DNA of 64,000 bases from Ciona savignyi (GCA_000149265.1 CH003281.1:936491-1000490), one strand, 5' to 3'. Positions 24,140 to 37,073 are shown, counted from the first letter of the stretch. Notes: generated by a model not told the origin, from the letters alone. Numbers and translations are program-made.

Positions 24140-24275
24140 TGGGAAGCAAATTTGATGACTTGATAACTCTGGGCACCCATTGCGTTTATGTCCTTGCAGA
24201 AACAAACCACCATTATTCAGTTGTATAAAATACAAAGTTGTGGTTACAAAGGGACCCCTGTAGCATAAATATATG
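24140..24275. other. Cluster of single-base insertions in unit 2 relative to unit 1
   Basis: Against 9,585-9,700, unit 2 shows many one-base additions within about 120 bp (GGGACCCATGCG becomes GGGCACCCATTGCG, ATGCTTGC becomes ATGTCCTTGC, CAGTGTATA becomes CAGTTGTATA, AAGGGACCCTG becomes AAAGGGACCCCTG). The sequences on either side match far better. The pattern suggests a low-quality sequence patch, not biological divergence. Confidence 0.6.
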
Positions 24276-26760
24276 GCATACAACATGTGGTTTACAAATA
24301 GTGGTGGTTAAACAGGTGGTTGACACTCTCTAGTTAACCTTGCATTTATACTATCTGTCATGTTATTGATATTGCCACTTCCATTTTTTTAGTTTCTGCA
24401 TAACCTGCAATTATTTTGGTAATTTGATTATTGCTTTTATAATGCCTTAGTTAAAAATACATACCATTGTCAAGAATATCCCTAGATAGCATAGGCCTAC
24501 ATGTTTTTGCAGAAATTAAACATAAATATGTAAATTGTGTTTTAAGCCTGTTATAAAAAATGTTTCAACGAAATGCATCATGGAAACTACCTTCCTTTGT
24601 CCGCAAAAAAACGACATTGTCTAGCTTTGTTACCGACCGTTGACCTACTTTTTATTAGGGTCTATTAACTTAGTTTTTAGCCTAGCTAGAAGGTGGTCTT
24701 TTTGCTGATTTATCTTTATTATCCACTACACACTACATTCTTACGTTCTGTTGCTATATTAAAGTGGCATTTAATAATCACCCTAACTATCCCCTTTGCA
24801 AATCAGCAATCTAAATTTGCTGACCGAACTAACACATTATGCGCAAGCTCTTTGCTTTGTCAGCGGTTATGCTTGGCCTTGAAATTATTTTTTCAGTTTT
24901 GCCAGCGTTGAAGGAGAGAATATGGTCAATGGTGAAGGAGAGAATTACGTCACTAGAATCAAATACCAAACATCTTCTTGCACTGCTAAAGTATACATGT
25001 AGGGTAGGCCAATGTGAACAAAGATATGAGGCTACTATTTCTAAAACATTCGTCGTGTGGACTCTTACAAAAGACGGTTCTAGTGACGAGCCATTATGGG
25101 TTCGATACTTAAATCAAAAAAATTCAACAAACTCGTAAATTGCCTCCTATTATGTGTACGCGGTATTATACTATCGGTCGTGGTATTGATATTGCCACTT
25201 CCATTTTTATAGTTTCTGCATAACCTGCAATTATTTTGGTAATTTGATTATTGCTTTTATAATGCCTTAGTTAAAAATACATACCATTGTCAAGAATATC
25301 CGTAGATAGCATATATGTTTTCGCAGAAATTAAACCAAAGAGTTGCCATTAAACCAAAGAGCTCTTTTCTTTGTCAGTGGTTATGCTTGAACTTGAAATT
25401 ATTTTTTTTTTGTTCTGCCGGTGGCGAAAGAGAGAATAGGGTCACTGGTGAAGGAGAGACTTACGTCACTAGAATGAAATACCAAACATCTTCTGCTCGC
25501 AGCGATCCGGCAGTTTGCTTTTTTTATTTGCAAAAAAACTAGAGAGTGTCAACCCCGTGTTTAACCACCATTATTTGTAAAACGCATTCTGTATGCTATG
25601 TATTCATGCGAGCAGGGTCCCAAACCACAATGTGTATTTTATATACCGAGTTTCTAGTTTGTTTCTGCAAGCATAAACGCATGGGTCCCTGAGGTAACAT
25701 CCCGATCTTGTTATCTATGTTCATTACCAATATATGTTATTGTCAGATATGTCCACTCCATGTCCATGTTTTCCAGCATTCCAGAAAGTTAGGTTTCTGC
25801 ATATCTAGACAATGTGGTCTAACAAATTACAAAAATTAATTGTGATTCCATTACCTCTTCTGGTAGATGTCCCAGCCACAATCCATGCCTGTCCAGCGTT
25901 TTATAAAAAAAAACGGACAGAAACAATATGTGTCTCATTTTGCATTTCACCAAGAAATTAATAGATAAACCAGATGGGCATGTAGTTTAGACAGGTAATG
26001 CATCGGCCAAACCTCTGTTGACAATTTTTCCGATGGTCTCAAAGAGGTGATTTGTCCCGAACAGATTTAGAAGAAACTTCCAAGAGTGTACACCTTCAAC
26101 CGGTCAGCTTAAAAATCACCCCAGAAAGCTGAATTGCCATAGAAAATTACGAGAACCAATTCTTCTCCATATCTCTCAAGAATGACTTCAATTACCTCAT
26201 TTTGTCAAAATAGTATAAACATGGTAAATCACATTACCATTTATTGCAGGCCTTGGTTAACCGATGTTGCAATAAAGGTCGAAATTAAAGTAACAAGTTT
26301 AACAAACTGATCAAATACCTGAAGCGAATTTAAATCCCAAGAAGTCTGATCAAACTTGCAATGATAAAGACATAGGCTCGACCTAAATTTAAATAAAAAA
26401 ATATCCTGGCCTAACTTGAACTTACGTATGCGGTGATTTGGTCAAGTTAACTTGATTACAACCCTGTTTATTTTAGTTCAGGAGTAATCTTGGCGGGTTA
26501 AACCCACGTTGAAAAAAACGGTAATCTTTCCGTACCCTTAGTTTTTAGCTGATTATTTATATAGTTTGTGTTTTGAAGATTTTTTTATTAACATGGGCAA
26601 TTGTTTTGAATTAATATACAATTTGTTTGCATTGAAAGGCGATACGACATATTTACATTGTTGGAATTAGTTAAAATAATTTCAGTGGTTTTGCATTGAT
26701 AGCATCGTAATTACAGTTAAAATGCGAAATTTTACAGAGCAGCTACATTGACCTTATCGT

Positions 26761-29700
26761 TTATCTCTCCTTCAATACAATGTTGTAACTGCTTGGTGCG
26801 TTTACCGCTCCTGGGTTGCAAGTCATCGGAGGATTAGGGTCATCTGGGTTTGGAAGGACAACAAACTTTTGAAGAATCGACACCAGGAAGAGGTATATCT
26901 CAATGCGGGCTAGGTTCTCTCCCAAGCAATTTCTAGGGCCAATAGAAAAAGGAATCACCCGGTTTAACATCACAAGGTTGCCATTCATGTCAAGATGTCG
27001 TTCAGGTCTAAAAACATCTGGTTCGTCCCAATGTTCTGGATCGTTGTGAACCCACCATAGATTGGAAAGTATCTGTTGGAAATTTAACATTGTGTTTTAT
27101 TTGTGTCGTTTGAAGATTTTTTTTGTAATTCTATTTTATTCACCCTGTTTAATTTACATTCAGATAGTGTACACTGTCGCTCATGTGTATAAGGCCCCTA
27201 ATATTTTATTAATCCCTTATATGTTTTTTTATGTTAGAATCCGGGGGTAACATAAAACTACACAGGAGATATATGATTATTCAGCTGGCAAAACTACTAA
27301 TCGAAAAGTTAAATTGGTATGGGCGTAAGCAGTCCACATGCAGCCGAAAAGTTGTTGAATCGCAAACAGCCACGGTAGTGTTATTTGAATTGCCGACATT
27401 GCGTAACTGGATGGAAAAAGTAACGGTTAAAGCATATACAACACATTGCAAAAGCTGCAGTAGACCGACGCGAAGTAAGCGATTGTCCTTGTGGTAACTT
27501 ACCCGCGTTTTCGCATTCACGGGGATAAAACATGAATATTTCATACATCCGAACTTTACACATTTCGGAAAATTCATATTACCTGTGTGTCCTTAGGGAT
27601 GGAGTATCCCATTAAGTTTACGTCCTCTCTTGTACGTCTGGGTATAGCCAAAGGCGTCGCTGTCCGAATTCTGTAGGTTTCTTGCAACACTGCTTTGGTG
27701 TATGGAAGATTCGTCTTCAGTGACAATTTTCCTTCCCGACCTTTGAAATAATCGCCATAAGGAAAAGTGGTTGACAAGATGGTAGGATTGATGGTGGGTT
27801 AATGCGTCGTCTTTCAGCAAAGGGTTGCAGATTCGAAACTGGTGGCTTGCCAGTGGGTTGTGTCCTAGGATTAGGCACTTAACGAACATCGCCTAAACTC
27901 AGTGGATTAATGGCTTCTACTAAAACTTAAGAAACGTCTTAACCATACACAACACACTGAAATAGCTATAATGACCTGCTGGTGGTAAACTGAAGCCTAA
28001 CTGCGCGCCTTACCAAGTTCGGCATCAATTTCCCGATGCACCTTGTCCTGTATTTCAGGATGCCTAATGAGGTAATAAAGTGCCCAGATGATGGTGCTAG
28101 TACTTGTCTCAGTTCCAGCTGCAAAGATATCCTTCAGGAAGTACTGGAGTTGCGTTTTCTGAAATGAATTTGAAAGTATTGTTACCTTGAACTCGCTAAG
28201 TTGTTTTTTTACAATTACGCCACTGCATATTCAAATCATATTACTCATTATCTTTAAAAACTTTAACTTCATTTAACATTTTTTTTATTTTGACATGGAA
28301 CGTAAGCGAGATCAATCACTAGTTTTAATAGGGTTTAGTTTCAGGTTATTACCCGGAAAAGGGTTAAAGATCGTTCTGGAACGTTTGTGTCTTTTGTGTT
28401 CGTACTAAAATTTTTTTGTTCGTACTAAAAATTTTTTGTTCGTACTAAAAATTCTACTAATATATAAAAAAAGTTTTAAAAATTTGAAATAAATGTTCCT
28501 TTCTAGTTCGAAGATATCAGCTAAAATGACAAAATTACTTCTGTTTACTAGTCTAACTGCATGCAAAATAGCATTAATGAAAATTTAAACCGGATTGTAT
28601 ATTCCTTTCTTACAAATGACCTGGCGACCGGACATGCCTGTGACCGAGGTAAATCAGAAAAATATAAACAGTGTTTGCTTCGGATTTGAAGGTTTACTTT
28701 TTAGTTGAGAGGAAATGGTAAAATGGCTGATTAAGACCTACCTCAAAGGTGCGACGATTTCGATGCATTTCATTAATAAAGAGATCCACCAGGTCACGTG
28801 GGTGGGCTGCGTCATGATGTTTTTCATGCTGCTCAATTGCAGTAGCAAATATGTCTTGAAAAATATGCATTTGTAATTTAAACACTGGGATTGTATCATT
28901 TTCTTCAGAATAAGATTTATATATACATTGATAAAGAGACAAGTGTGGTTTACCTTTATACATGACTAAAGTTTTATTTACATAACATTATTTTGTTTAT
29001 TTAGGCCGTTATTTGTTTGTACTTAGAGGCTTTCGAAAATATACATAACACATTCTTATATTAGCCATGTGGATGGAAAAAAGAAGAGTGATCACGCGGA
29101 CAATAAAAGCTATAGCTGTGTGTTGTATATTATAGATATATTAATACTGTATTAAATCAATGTTTGGTAAGTGCATTTTCCAAGCACAGAACGGACTACT
29201 CAGCAGCCGGTTTCGATTCATTAACCGTTCGGTTTTAGGCAGACTTGAGCAAATGAGCTCAGCATTTTACTTTGTCGGCGTTGCCGAAAACCTTTTATTT
29301 AACCGGTTCAACAACAAAAAATATAGCAATGTTTTTATGGTATCCAAGACACTGTAATAGCTGCGGTACCGGTAACTAAATTTTGGGCGGAAGGAAATTG
29401 GACGATTTTCGGTGTGATAACGACTCCTGCGCGTTTCGACCACGAGGATATACATGACTCAGGGGGTATATGCGTACTTCATATAAGTTGATTTACCGTT
29501 GCCAAGGCGGATTCCTTCACTCATAACCTTCATGCGTTTTTTCATGAACGGGATAAACCGACACCATGGCATTACAAGGAGAAGGGAGTATAAAATGCCG
29601 TCTCGTCGGAACCTAAAAGTCAGAAATCACATTTATCGCTACATTTATGAAAGTTTATATCGGACACTATCGAGCCAGTTTGGTTACCAGATCTCAATTT

Positions 29701-32581
29701 GTAAATTCAAATGGATTAACCGCAACTTTGGTGTGGTTTAAACGAAATGTGTTGTGAGTTGGTGGAAAATGTTATTTTAATTTAGACGAATTTTGCGCAT
29801 GCGCATTGGCAGGGGGTGTCATTTTCTCAAAAAAAATATAACTTGGTGTGATTGTACTTAAATGATTTGTTTTGGTACTGCTAAGAGGGTGAGTATACTA
29901 CTAAATATATTTATTCCCCACCATAAATAAAATTGCATCGCTATTCTACTGCGCATGTGTGGTATTCATCCGCTTTGACTTAGGATAAGATATTCGTGTT
30001 TCCCAGTAAATAAGACAACGCAAGGGGCGTTAACAAACGGGCAATTGTCAGATCTTCTAGCAGCCACCGTCAGGTAATCTGACGATTGCCCGTGTAAGAA
30101 CCCCCTTGGTTTTCCCATTCACGGTATAAACATGAATATCCTATCCCACCATTCTTAGTTACGAAACTCACCCTTCGATAACTTCCATGACATAAGCTTG
30201 TAACCTTTCGTTCCCTTCTTCGTTGCATTTCTCTTGAATGGTGATTCCGTTTATTACGTTCGCCACCGCAGATATCAGTGGTACCTACACGAGTTAACAT
30301 TGAATGTGTTATTTTAATATTGACCACATATTGGCGGGCAGCACTAATAGGAGGGAAAGCGAAAAAGAGGGACACTTCACACTAAAATTACGAAAACTAA
30401 TTTAACCCTGCCCTAAACACTAATCTCAACCCCAGAACTAACCCTAACTCCAACCTTATGTTTAAAAAAGACTGTAATGTTTTTATTTTTATTATAGTGT
30501 GAAGTTTCCCTCCTCCCCTCCTTTCCGCTTTCCCTCCATTTAGTGTAAGTTTTGTAACAGAGTATTCTTTCGTTGTGCATCTGATTATTAGCGTGCACCT
30601 TGATTACTATTTTAGCGTAAACTAATCCGTGGTATCATGTGGTCGCGCCTTTTCATAATACGTATGTGTGTTGAACTGTAAAACACACAGTTCAACACAC
30701 ATTAAGGTTTTACGAATAGAAAATTGGGCACAAACTACAGGTCTTATAGGCGAACTCTAGAATTTTTACAATTCCAACCTGTGTATGGTCAGCTTAACAA
30801 AAATACAATTATCGAGATTTTTCGTTCAAGATCCAGAAATGGATTAAGTTTAATTTTTAGGTATAATTTAATCTCCAAAAACATTTGCAAATGTGTATTG
30901 CATTTTGTAACTTAATAATTTACCTCAATGCTAAATGGTTTTTCATCTTTAGAGCGAAACACTTCGATAAGATGCCCAACCTCTTCCAGTACTCGTTGTT
31001 CGTATGTTTTGCCGTACACTCCAGCCCTAATGGAAGAAATGGTAGAATTATTAAATTAGAAGTATTGTCGCAAAAATGAAACATGATTTTTGAATTGGCT
31101 AGGAGTTATTTTAGCTTATCCTACTTTGTATTTTAAAAATATTGACACAAGAAGATAAACCTGAAAGACGGAAAAAAACGACAGTAGTACTATTCCATTG
31201 CGTTGTATATTTGATACAACCTGTTTAAACGATACACTTGAATTTAGATCTATAGAAAATGCCCTTTATGATAGTTAGTGTAGATAAAATTTGAACCCAG
31301 CACTGCCTTGCCAGAACTTACTGCTACAAGTCAATATAGCAGAACAAATGAGATAAATTGCCTGTATATTTTGCATAACAGCGGGCTCAATGACCTTATA
31401 TATATATGCCTACAATGTAATGTAAAATCGGAATTCAATAGCATGTAAACACTGTATTTTTTGTGACATTGACAGTTTTTTTATTCAAATAGAATGTTTA
31501 GTAACCTTGTACTAATATGACTTTATGTTTTGAATTTTGTTTTGAAAGTGAAAGCATATTTATTAGGGATGCTTAATAAAACAACCAAATTTACCCGGCC
31601 AGAGCCCTAGTTCCGAACTTTCTTTGAATGGTCCACTTTTCACCGTCAATAAAGAATAACCCGTGACCATTGTTCGAAAAATTGGTGAAAAAGTTGTGGA
31701 CGCGACCGGTAAACTTGTCCCCCTGGTTGATCAAAGCCTGTAAACAAATAAATTTTGTAAAAAATTTATACCCAACATGCCCTGCTACTTGAACACAGTT
31801 TTTAAACGATAAAAGTTCCGATTTTAACAGAAAATTACAAGATTGTTAGACACTTAAGCTTAAAAAGTATATGATTAACTTTATAATTTAGGATATTCAT
31901 GTTTCCGCGAATGGGAAAGCAAAGGGGCAATATCACAAGGGCTGCTTCGATTACCTCTTACCCACTATCAAGTTACAGGATTTGCTTCAGTATGATGAAT
32001 ATTATTGAGACGTTCTAACTTTTTAGTTTAAACCATTGAGCTGTACACGCGAGGTCCGCTAAATGCCTTGCCTACGAAGCCAGCGATAGGACACAAAGTC
32101 AGCGATTGTCTTGTTTTTTACTTTTGTTTTATCGGTCTAAGTTTCGAACCCAGGATGGTCTCGTGGCTAAGACAGTTTTTTATATATACTTGTGGCGTTA
32201 ACCATTTGGCCAAACTATAATTATCTATGTGTGAAATGATAAAAATTCGGCGTCACAATAAATATACGCTTATATTTAACTAGGTGATAATCGTGTAAAC
32301 AAAACTCGTACTTCCTCGATCGCTTCGAAACTATTTAAAACCACAACCCGTGTCTGTCCAAGGTAAACTGTGAATATCGGACCGTACTTCTTGGACCATT
32401 TCGTGAAAGTCAATTCTGCTAGCGTGTCCATAAAAGGAAGACAACCAAGAATAGGTACACCGGTTGGTCCTGGTGGAAGGTTCTTGTCTTTCTGCTTATG
32501 CCAACGATATATCATCATGACTGCAAGCAGTACTACTAGAATACTTGTCGTGTAGCCTTGACATATTTCTAACAGAGCCAT
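26761..32581 (-). CDS. CYP2-type cytochrome P450, copy 3 (intact, 490 aa)
   Basis: Haem-thiolate monooxygenase of the CYP2 clan. Substrate is not predictable. Exons: 32581-32312, 31737-31595, 31026-30924, 30284-30172, 29612-29497, 28854-28742, 28158-28014, 27740-27583, 27072-26761 (stop TAA 26763-26761). Phases join without conflict into 490 residues, a normal CYP2 length, and nine exons is the classic CYP2 gene layout. Residues 1-27 form the signal-anchor, PPGP is at 36-39, AGTETS at about 300-305, ETYR at 355-358, RPER near 409-412, and the haem-ligand Cys at about 436 in FSIGPRNCLG. Exon 4 is 113 nt, one codon longer than in copies 1 and 2. All catalytic motifs are present, so this is the copy most likely to make enzyme. 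An AATAAA candidate lies at 26472-26467, in the same relative position as in copy 2. Confidence 0.93.
28395..28456 (+). repeat. Short tandem repeat in P450 copy 3 intron 6
   Basis: TTTTTGTTCGTACTAAAAAT occurs three times back to back. Not found in the other copies. Confidence 0.7.
29990..30155. repeat. Head-to-head pair of SINE family A tails in P450 copy 3 intron 4
   Basis: A minus-oriented tail (GGCGTTAACAAACGGGCAAT, GTCAGATC) is followed at once by a plus-oriented tail (GTAATCTGACGATTGCCCGT, GGTTTTCCCATTCACGG). Together they form an imperfect inverted repeat with arms of about 70-75 bp, able to fold into a long hairpin. Copies 1 and 2 have only the minus half. Confidence 0.6.
30405..30550. 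repeat. Low-complexity repeat with AACCCTAAC and CT-rich blocks
   Basis: AACCCCAGAACTAACCCTAA is followed by a CT-rich tract (CCCTCCTCCCCTCCTTTCC), in P450 copy 3 intron 3. The same pair of blocks recurs at 36,335-36,505, and the first block in reverse at 46,845-46,910. A short interspersed repeat of unknown class. Confidence 0.4.
32128..32215 (-). mobile_element. tRNA-derived SINE (family B) fragment, P450 copy 3 intron 1
   Basis: Matches the reverse of family B (see 58,995-59,106): CTAAGTTTCGAACCCAGGATGG and GCGTTAACCATTTGGCCA, which read as B box and A box on the minus strand. Confidence 0.55.
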
Positions 32582-33769
32582 GCCAGCTAGCTTAGGTTGA
32601 CCTGAATAACAATGTAAAAAATAAATATTGAACTATTAAGGAATAATATATTTATTTGACAGTATTAGGTATAAGGACCGAATATGCCATGCTTGGATGA
32701 TTGGTAAAATAAACATGTACTTAACGCTTTTCGATAGTTCTACAATACGAGAAAACCATTTCCCATGTGTTACATAAAAAAAATGAAATAAAAATACAAA
32801 AATATACTGAAACGCTTCTTGCACGCATATACATATAAAAAAATTTTTGTTCTGCCGGTTAGCAAATTTTTTGTTCTGCCGGTTAGCAAATTGTGCGAAT
32901 TATTGGACTGTTAGACGAATATGCAATCAATGTCACATTTCAGTAAAAACAGCGTGTTGTTAATTTATGACGCGTGGACATTTATTCCGCACGGTGGTGT
33001 AAATACTCGAATTGTGACACAGATGGACTTACGCCCTGGTAAATCAAGTACGCGTTCGTAAATTAACCTCGCACTTAAGCTGTCGGCCGTGTTATTGATA
33101 TTGTCATTTCCATAGTTTCTGCATATTCTCCAATTATTTTAGTAGTTTAAGTTTGCTTTTTAAAATGCCCAAGTTAAAATTACATACCATTGCCAAGAAT
33201 ATCCGCAGATAGCCTATATGTTTTCGCAGAAAATAAAGCAAAGAGGTATATTGTGTTTTAAGAGTGTTATAAAAAATATTTTACCGAAATACGTCATGGA
33301 AACTACCCTCTTTTGTCCGCGAAGAACCGACATAGTCTAGCTTTGTTACCGACCGTTGACCCACTTTTCATTGAAGGAGTAATAACTTAAGTTTTTACGA
33401 AGCCTAGAAGGTGGTCTTTTAATTTAGGCTTGCTGCTTTCTCTTTTTTTATGCAATACTCACTACATTCTTACGTGCTGCCGCTATATTAAAGTGGCATT
33501 TAATAATCACCCTAACTAGTCCCATTGCAAATCAGCAATCTAAATTTGCTGAACGAACTAAGCATTATGTACAAGCTCTCTTCTTCGTTACTGGTTATGC
33601 TTGGCCTTGGAACTATTTTTTCTTTTCTGCCGGTAGTGAAAAAGAGAATTACGTCACTGGAATGAAATACCAAACATCCTTCTGAACTGCTTGGGAAAGT
33701 ATACATGTAGGCTAATGTGTACAAAGATATTAGGCTACTATTTTCTAAAAGTTTATTCTTTTACCAGTA

Positions 33770-35500
33770 TCCATTATTTACTATAACAAAACTAAGTACT
33801 ATTGCTTTCTCACCACATTTCTAAGCGTTTTGGTCCATTTACGCCAGCCTTGCATAATACGCGGGAAAAAGGTAGTTTCCAAAGGCAGCTGTTGGCCCAA
33901 ACAAAGCCAAAGCCCCCAGCCATAGGTATTTTGTTTGACCTATATTAACCTTGACAACTTTAAACTTCGATTGAGGAAAAATTAATGCTCATTTGCAGTG
34001 CAATTGTGACAATAAATAAACCAACAAAGTAATCGGTTTATTTATTGAATAAACAAATGCGCACGAACGTTCAAATGGGCGTTTTCAAGGTAAGTTACGG
34101 GTTACTATAGTTCATGCGGGTTACTCTGGTACATAGCAGGGATCGTTAACCATTCTACCGCGTCAGACCGTGTTATACTTTTTACGACTAAGTGCTTTGA
34201 ATACCTCACAAATACAATGTTTTAATTAAATTATTTCGATCAGTTAGTGGTATAATTTTGTTATATTCCTTTTTTTACAATTTAATATATTTTATATAAT
34301 TTTATTTTTTGGCGGCCACGTCTAAATACACCTAAAACAAATCATTTATTTGGATGCAAAGTAGCCGGATGTAATACATTATACTTGCAGAAAGAAAAGA
34401 GAAAAAAACTTCTATTAAACAAGCCCCGCCCCGTTCACAAGCACAGAAAAAGGCCGTCTAGTAATATCATAGAATACTATACAAATAAATATCACTCTTA
34501 CTCAACCAAATGGTCCTTGTTATTGGTCATATATTGCATTATAAGTTTCTACAGCTGTTAAAAGTTAGGTTCTCCTTTTCACCTAAAAATGACCCAAAAA
34601 TACAAAAAAATTACGGTTTGGTCAATTAGCATAAATATATAATCAAATTAAAAAAAGGAAGACAATTTGGACAACTAATTATAAATGACTAGTTTCTGTT
34701 TAGCGCCAATTTTATATTGAGCGCAGAGATGAAATGGAAGAGGCAAATCAAAAATCAATGGAAATGATGAAACGTATGATTTATATTGGAAATAAATATA
34801 AGCTTTAACAAACTATGTGGATAAGAAAATCAGAAAAATACCTTTTTGTTAGTAATACACTAAGCATGTTGCTCGAACCCAGCGCATTAATGGACAAATG
34901 GGTAAAAAAACAGTAGACACATTTTAATCGTATAACAGTGCATTCATTAATCTTCGAGACAATCGATAATCGGAGGCGTAACAACACAACAAGCGATTTT
35001 CCATCACATGTTGAATTACACCAATGTGTAGTAAATAGGTAGAATTTGGCGAGGAATTCCCGTAAATATCAGAGTGATTTTTTTAAATACATAAAAAATA
35101 TAAAAGCTTAGGCGCATTACTTTTATACTCTTTATCCCTTTATAAAAAAGAATCCTAAATGTGCCCAGTTGACCAGGGGCTTTACAAACATAGTGATGTT
35201 GACATAGCTATTTACCCGTCCTTGAATCTGGCCTTCGGTACTGTATCCGTTCACATTCTATCATGCTATTCTACCATTTTGCAGCTACCCTGTGCACTAG
35301 TTGCAAATAAATGTGATGGTCAAATAGAAATTATTTAGAAATGTACAGCTACCTATGCTCCGCGTTTTGGGCGGCGATCGTCTTTTAGCGGAAAATATTT
35401 CGAGACTATAAATGATTATTCATTCACAAATTAAAAGGAAGTTTTACATGTATAAAATGTCCTAAAAACAGTGGACACTAAACACCCGCTTTAACAAGTG
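33770..35500. other. Intergenic spacer of unit 3, no gene seen
   Basis: AT-rich DNA upstream of P450 copy 3. Parts (34,250-34,900) match unit 1 at 11,270-12,200. No ORF with family motifs was found. The sequence reads as non-coding spacer. Confidence 0.5.
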
Positions 35501-36322
35501 AAACCCCTCAATACTAGAAAGTGTCCCCCAGTGTTTAACTGCCACTATTTGTAAAACACATTTTGTGTTCTAAATATTTATACAAGCAGGGTTCTCAACC
35601 AGAATTGGTATAATTTACACACCGAATATATATGTAATTTGTTTTTGCAAGCAGAAAAGGTTGCTGGGTACATGAGTAAATTTAGACTTGTTATTCCTGT
35701 TCAATAATAGTATATGTTACACACAATAAGAGCGTCAAAGTCAACATCTTATTGAGTTAGTAAGGTCACTATAGAGTATGGTTACATGATGCCTGTGGGG
35801 CAAATACAAAGCCAAACAGAGACAAATACCTTTTACAATTAACAAGCAGAGCACAACCTATTAAATTACACCTTATAATAGGGACGCTGTCGTTTTATAG
35901 GCTTGGACAGTTGACACACAATACGCAGATACGGTATATAGTTTCACACGATAATTTTTGTTATAATTCTATGCAATATATTACTACATCACTCTAATTA
36001 TCCAACTTTTTAAACTAATAGTAGATTGGGTATCCTCAAAAGGAAGTAGACGATGTTATTCTGCAAGATAAACAACACAATAGTTAAAAATGGACCCGTT
36101 ATTTGCTATAAAATATAAGTGGTTCATGTATATATAAAAAAATAAGACCAAAGCAATATTCAAGAAAATAAATAGCATTTTCAGCCCAGTCGTGAAACAC
36201 TTGGTCAATGTGGACCATTCTTGACACGCAATCATATAAACAGACTCAAACAGTCATATAAAACTAGTCAATATAAAAAAACGAAAGAAGGTAAGAACGG
36301 AGTTAAACCACTTACTTAAATT

Positions 36323-36505
36323 ATGGACACGAATTACCCTGCCACAAATACTAATCACAAACCCAGAACTAACCCTAAATTTATCACCAGCCCCATATAC
36401 ACTAAGCTTATAGTCATAATCCTTATTTTGGTGAGGAGTTTCCCCTTCCCTCTTTTCTTCATATTTAGTTTTTCCTCTTCCCTCTTTTCTTTCATTTTAG
36501 TTTAA
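36323..36505. repeat. Interspersed repeat with AACCCTAAA and CT-rich tract
   Basis: Second copy of the 30,405-30,550 repeat (ACAAACCCAGAACTAACCC, then CCCCTTCCCTCTTTTC twice). The open frame over it is fortuitous. Confidence 0.4.
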
Positions 36506-36687
36506 TCACACTGCACCTTACCATAAAATGCTAATCAACAGCGACATCTAGTGATCAGGTACACCACTGAAACGACCATTACGAACTCGATGCTTAAAAG
36601 AAAATACGTTCTGATTTGTCGGTTCCTTACCATTTAGAAGTAGACTCACGATCAAGGATAGGTTAATGGGTATTTCGTGTTTATCAT

Positions 36688-36785
36688 GACTGGCGCAACG
36701 GTTTGGTTAAGGAAACACGAAAATGCATAAGATTTGCCATCTCACGACAAAGTGCTTCGGTGCCAACGGTAGGGTCGATACCTCG
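36688..36785 (+). mobile_element. tRNA-like fragment (possible SINE head)
   Basis: TGGCGCAACGG (36,691) resembles a Pol III A box and GGTCGATACC (36,773) a B box, about 80 bp apart. No cloverleaf fits a genuine tRNA. Weak call. Confidence 0.25.
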
Positions 36786-36890
36786 AGGTAATGGTAGTCA
36801 GTTCTGAAAAGAACTATTAGTAAGTCCCAAGTAAACTGATGTGTAAAAACAAAACAGGGCAATTTATACTGAAAGTGACAATGGGAGCGA

Positions 36891-37073
36891 ATGGCGTCCT
36901 CGTTTTATGACGTGTGTAGTGACGATCAGTGTGCTGTTCTCTGCTGCAACCGGTGCACTAAACATAATGATTGTCGAAAATTCTCACACGAGAATTGCAA
37001 CAGATTTGACCAAAATTGTTGCTTTTCTTTTCAATTGTGTAGTAGTTCATTGACAATGGTATTTTATAGCTAA
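36891..37073 (+). CDS. Short cysteine-rich ORF, doubtful
   Basis: A 60-residue open frame with ten cysteines (positions 9, 14, 18, 19, 22, 28, 36, 43, 44 and 50), far denser than chance codons in AT-rich DNA would suggest. It has no signal peptide, no recognised spacing and a poor start context. It sits alone in spacer DNA, overlapped by an equally unexplained 152-codon frame on the other strand (36,958-37,416). I do not recognise it and it may be chance. Confidence 0.15.
   Translation: MASSFYDVCSDDQCAVLCCNRCTKHNDCRKFSHENCNRFDQNCCFSFQLCSSSLTMVFYS

Larger units (their letters stand above)
1..35720. repeat. Tandem triplication of a ~9-14 kb P450-bearing unit
   Basis: Unit 1 (1 to ~13,690) and unit 2 (~13,690 to ~26,760) align almost base for base through exons, introns and intergenic DNA, apart from a few large indels. 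Unit 3 (~26,760 to ~35,720) is clearly homologous but more diverged. Blocks of the intergenic part recur as well: 33,060-33,760 matches 9,780-10,130, 10,610-11,270 and 24,360-25,130, while 34,250-34,900 matches 11,270-12,200. Unit 2 lacks the counterpart of about 11,270-12,340, which units 1 and 3 both keep. The array probably continues left of the window. Confidence 0.9.

Noticed and set aside
24839-25138. 99-codon plus-strand frame in unit 2 spacer
   Set aside because: Lies in duplicated repeat DNA, is not open in units 1 or 3, and has no recognisable motif.
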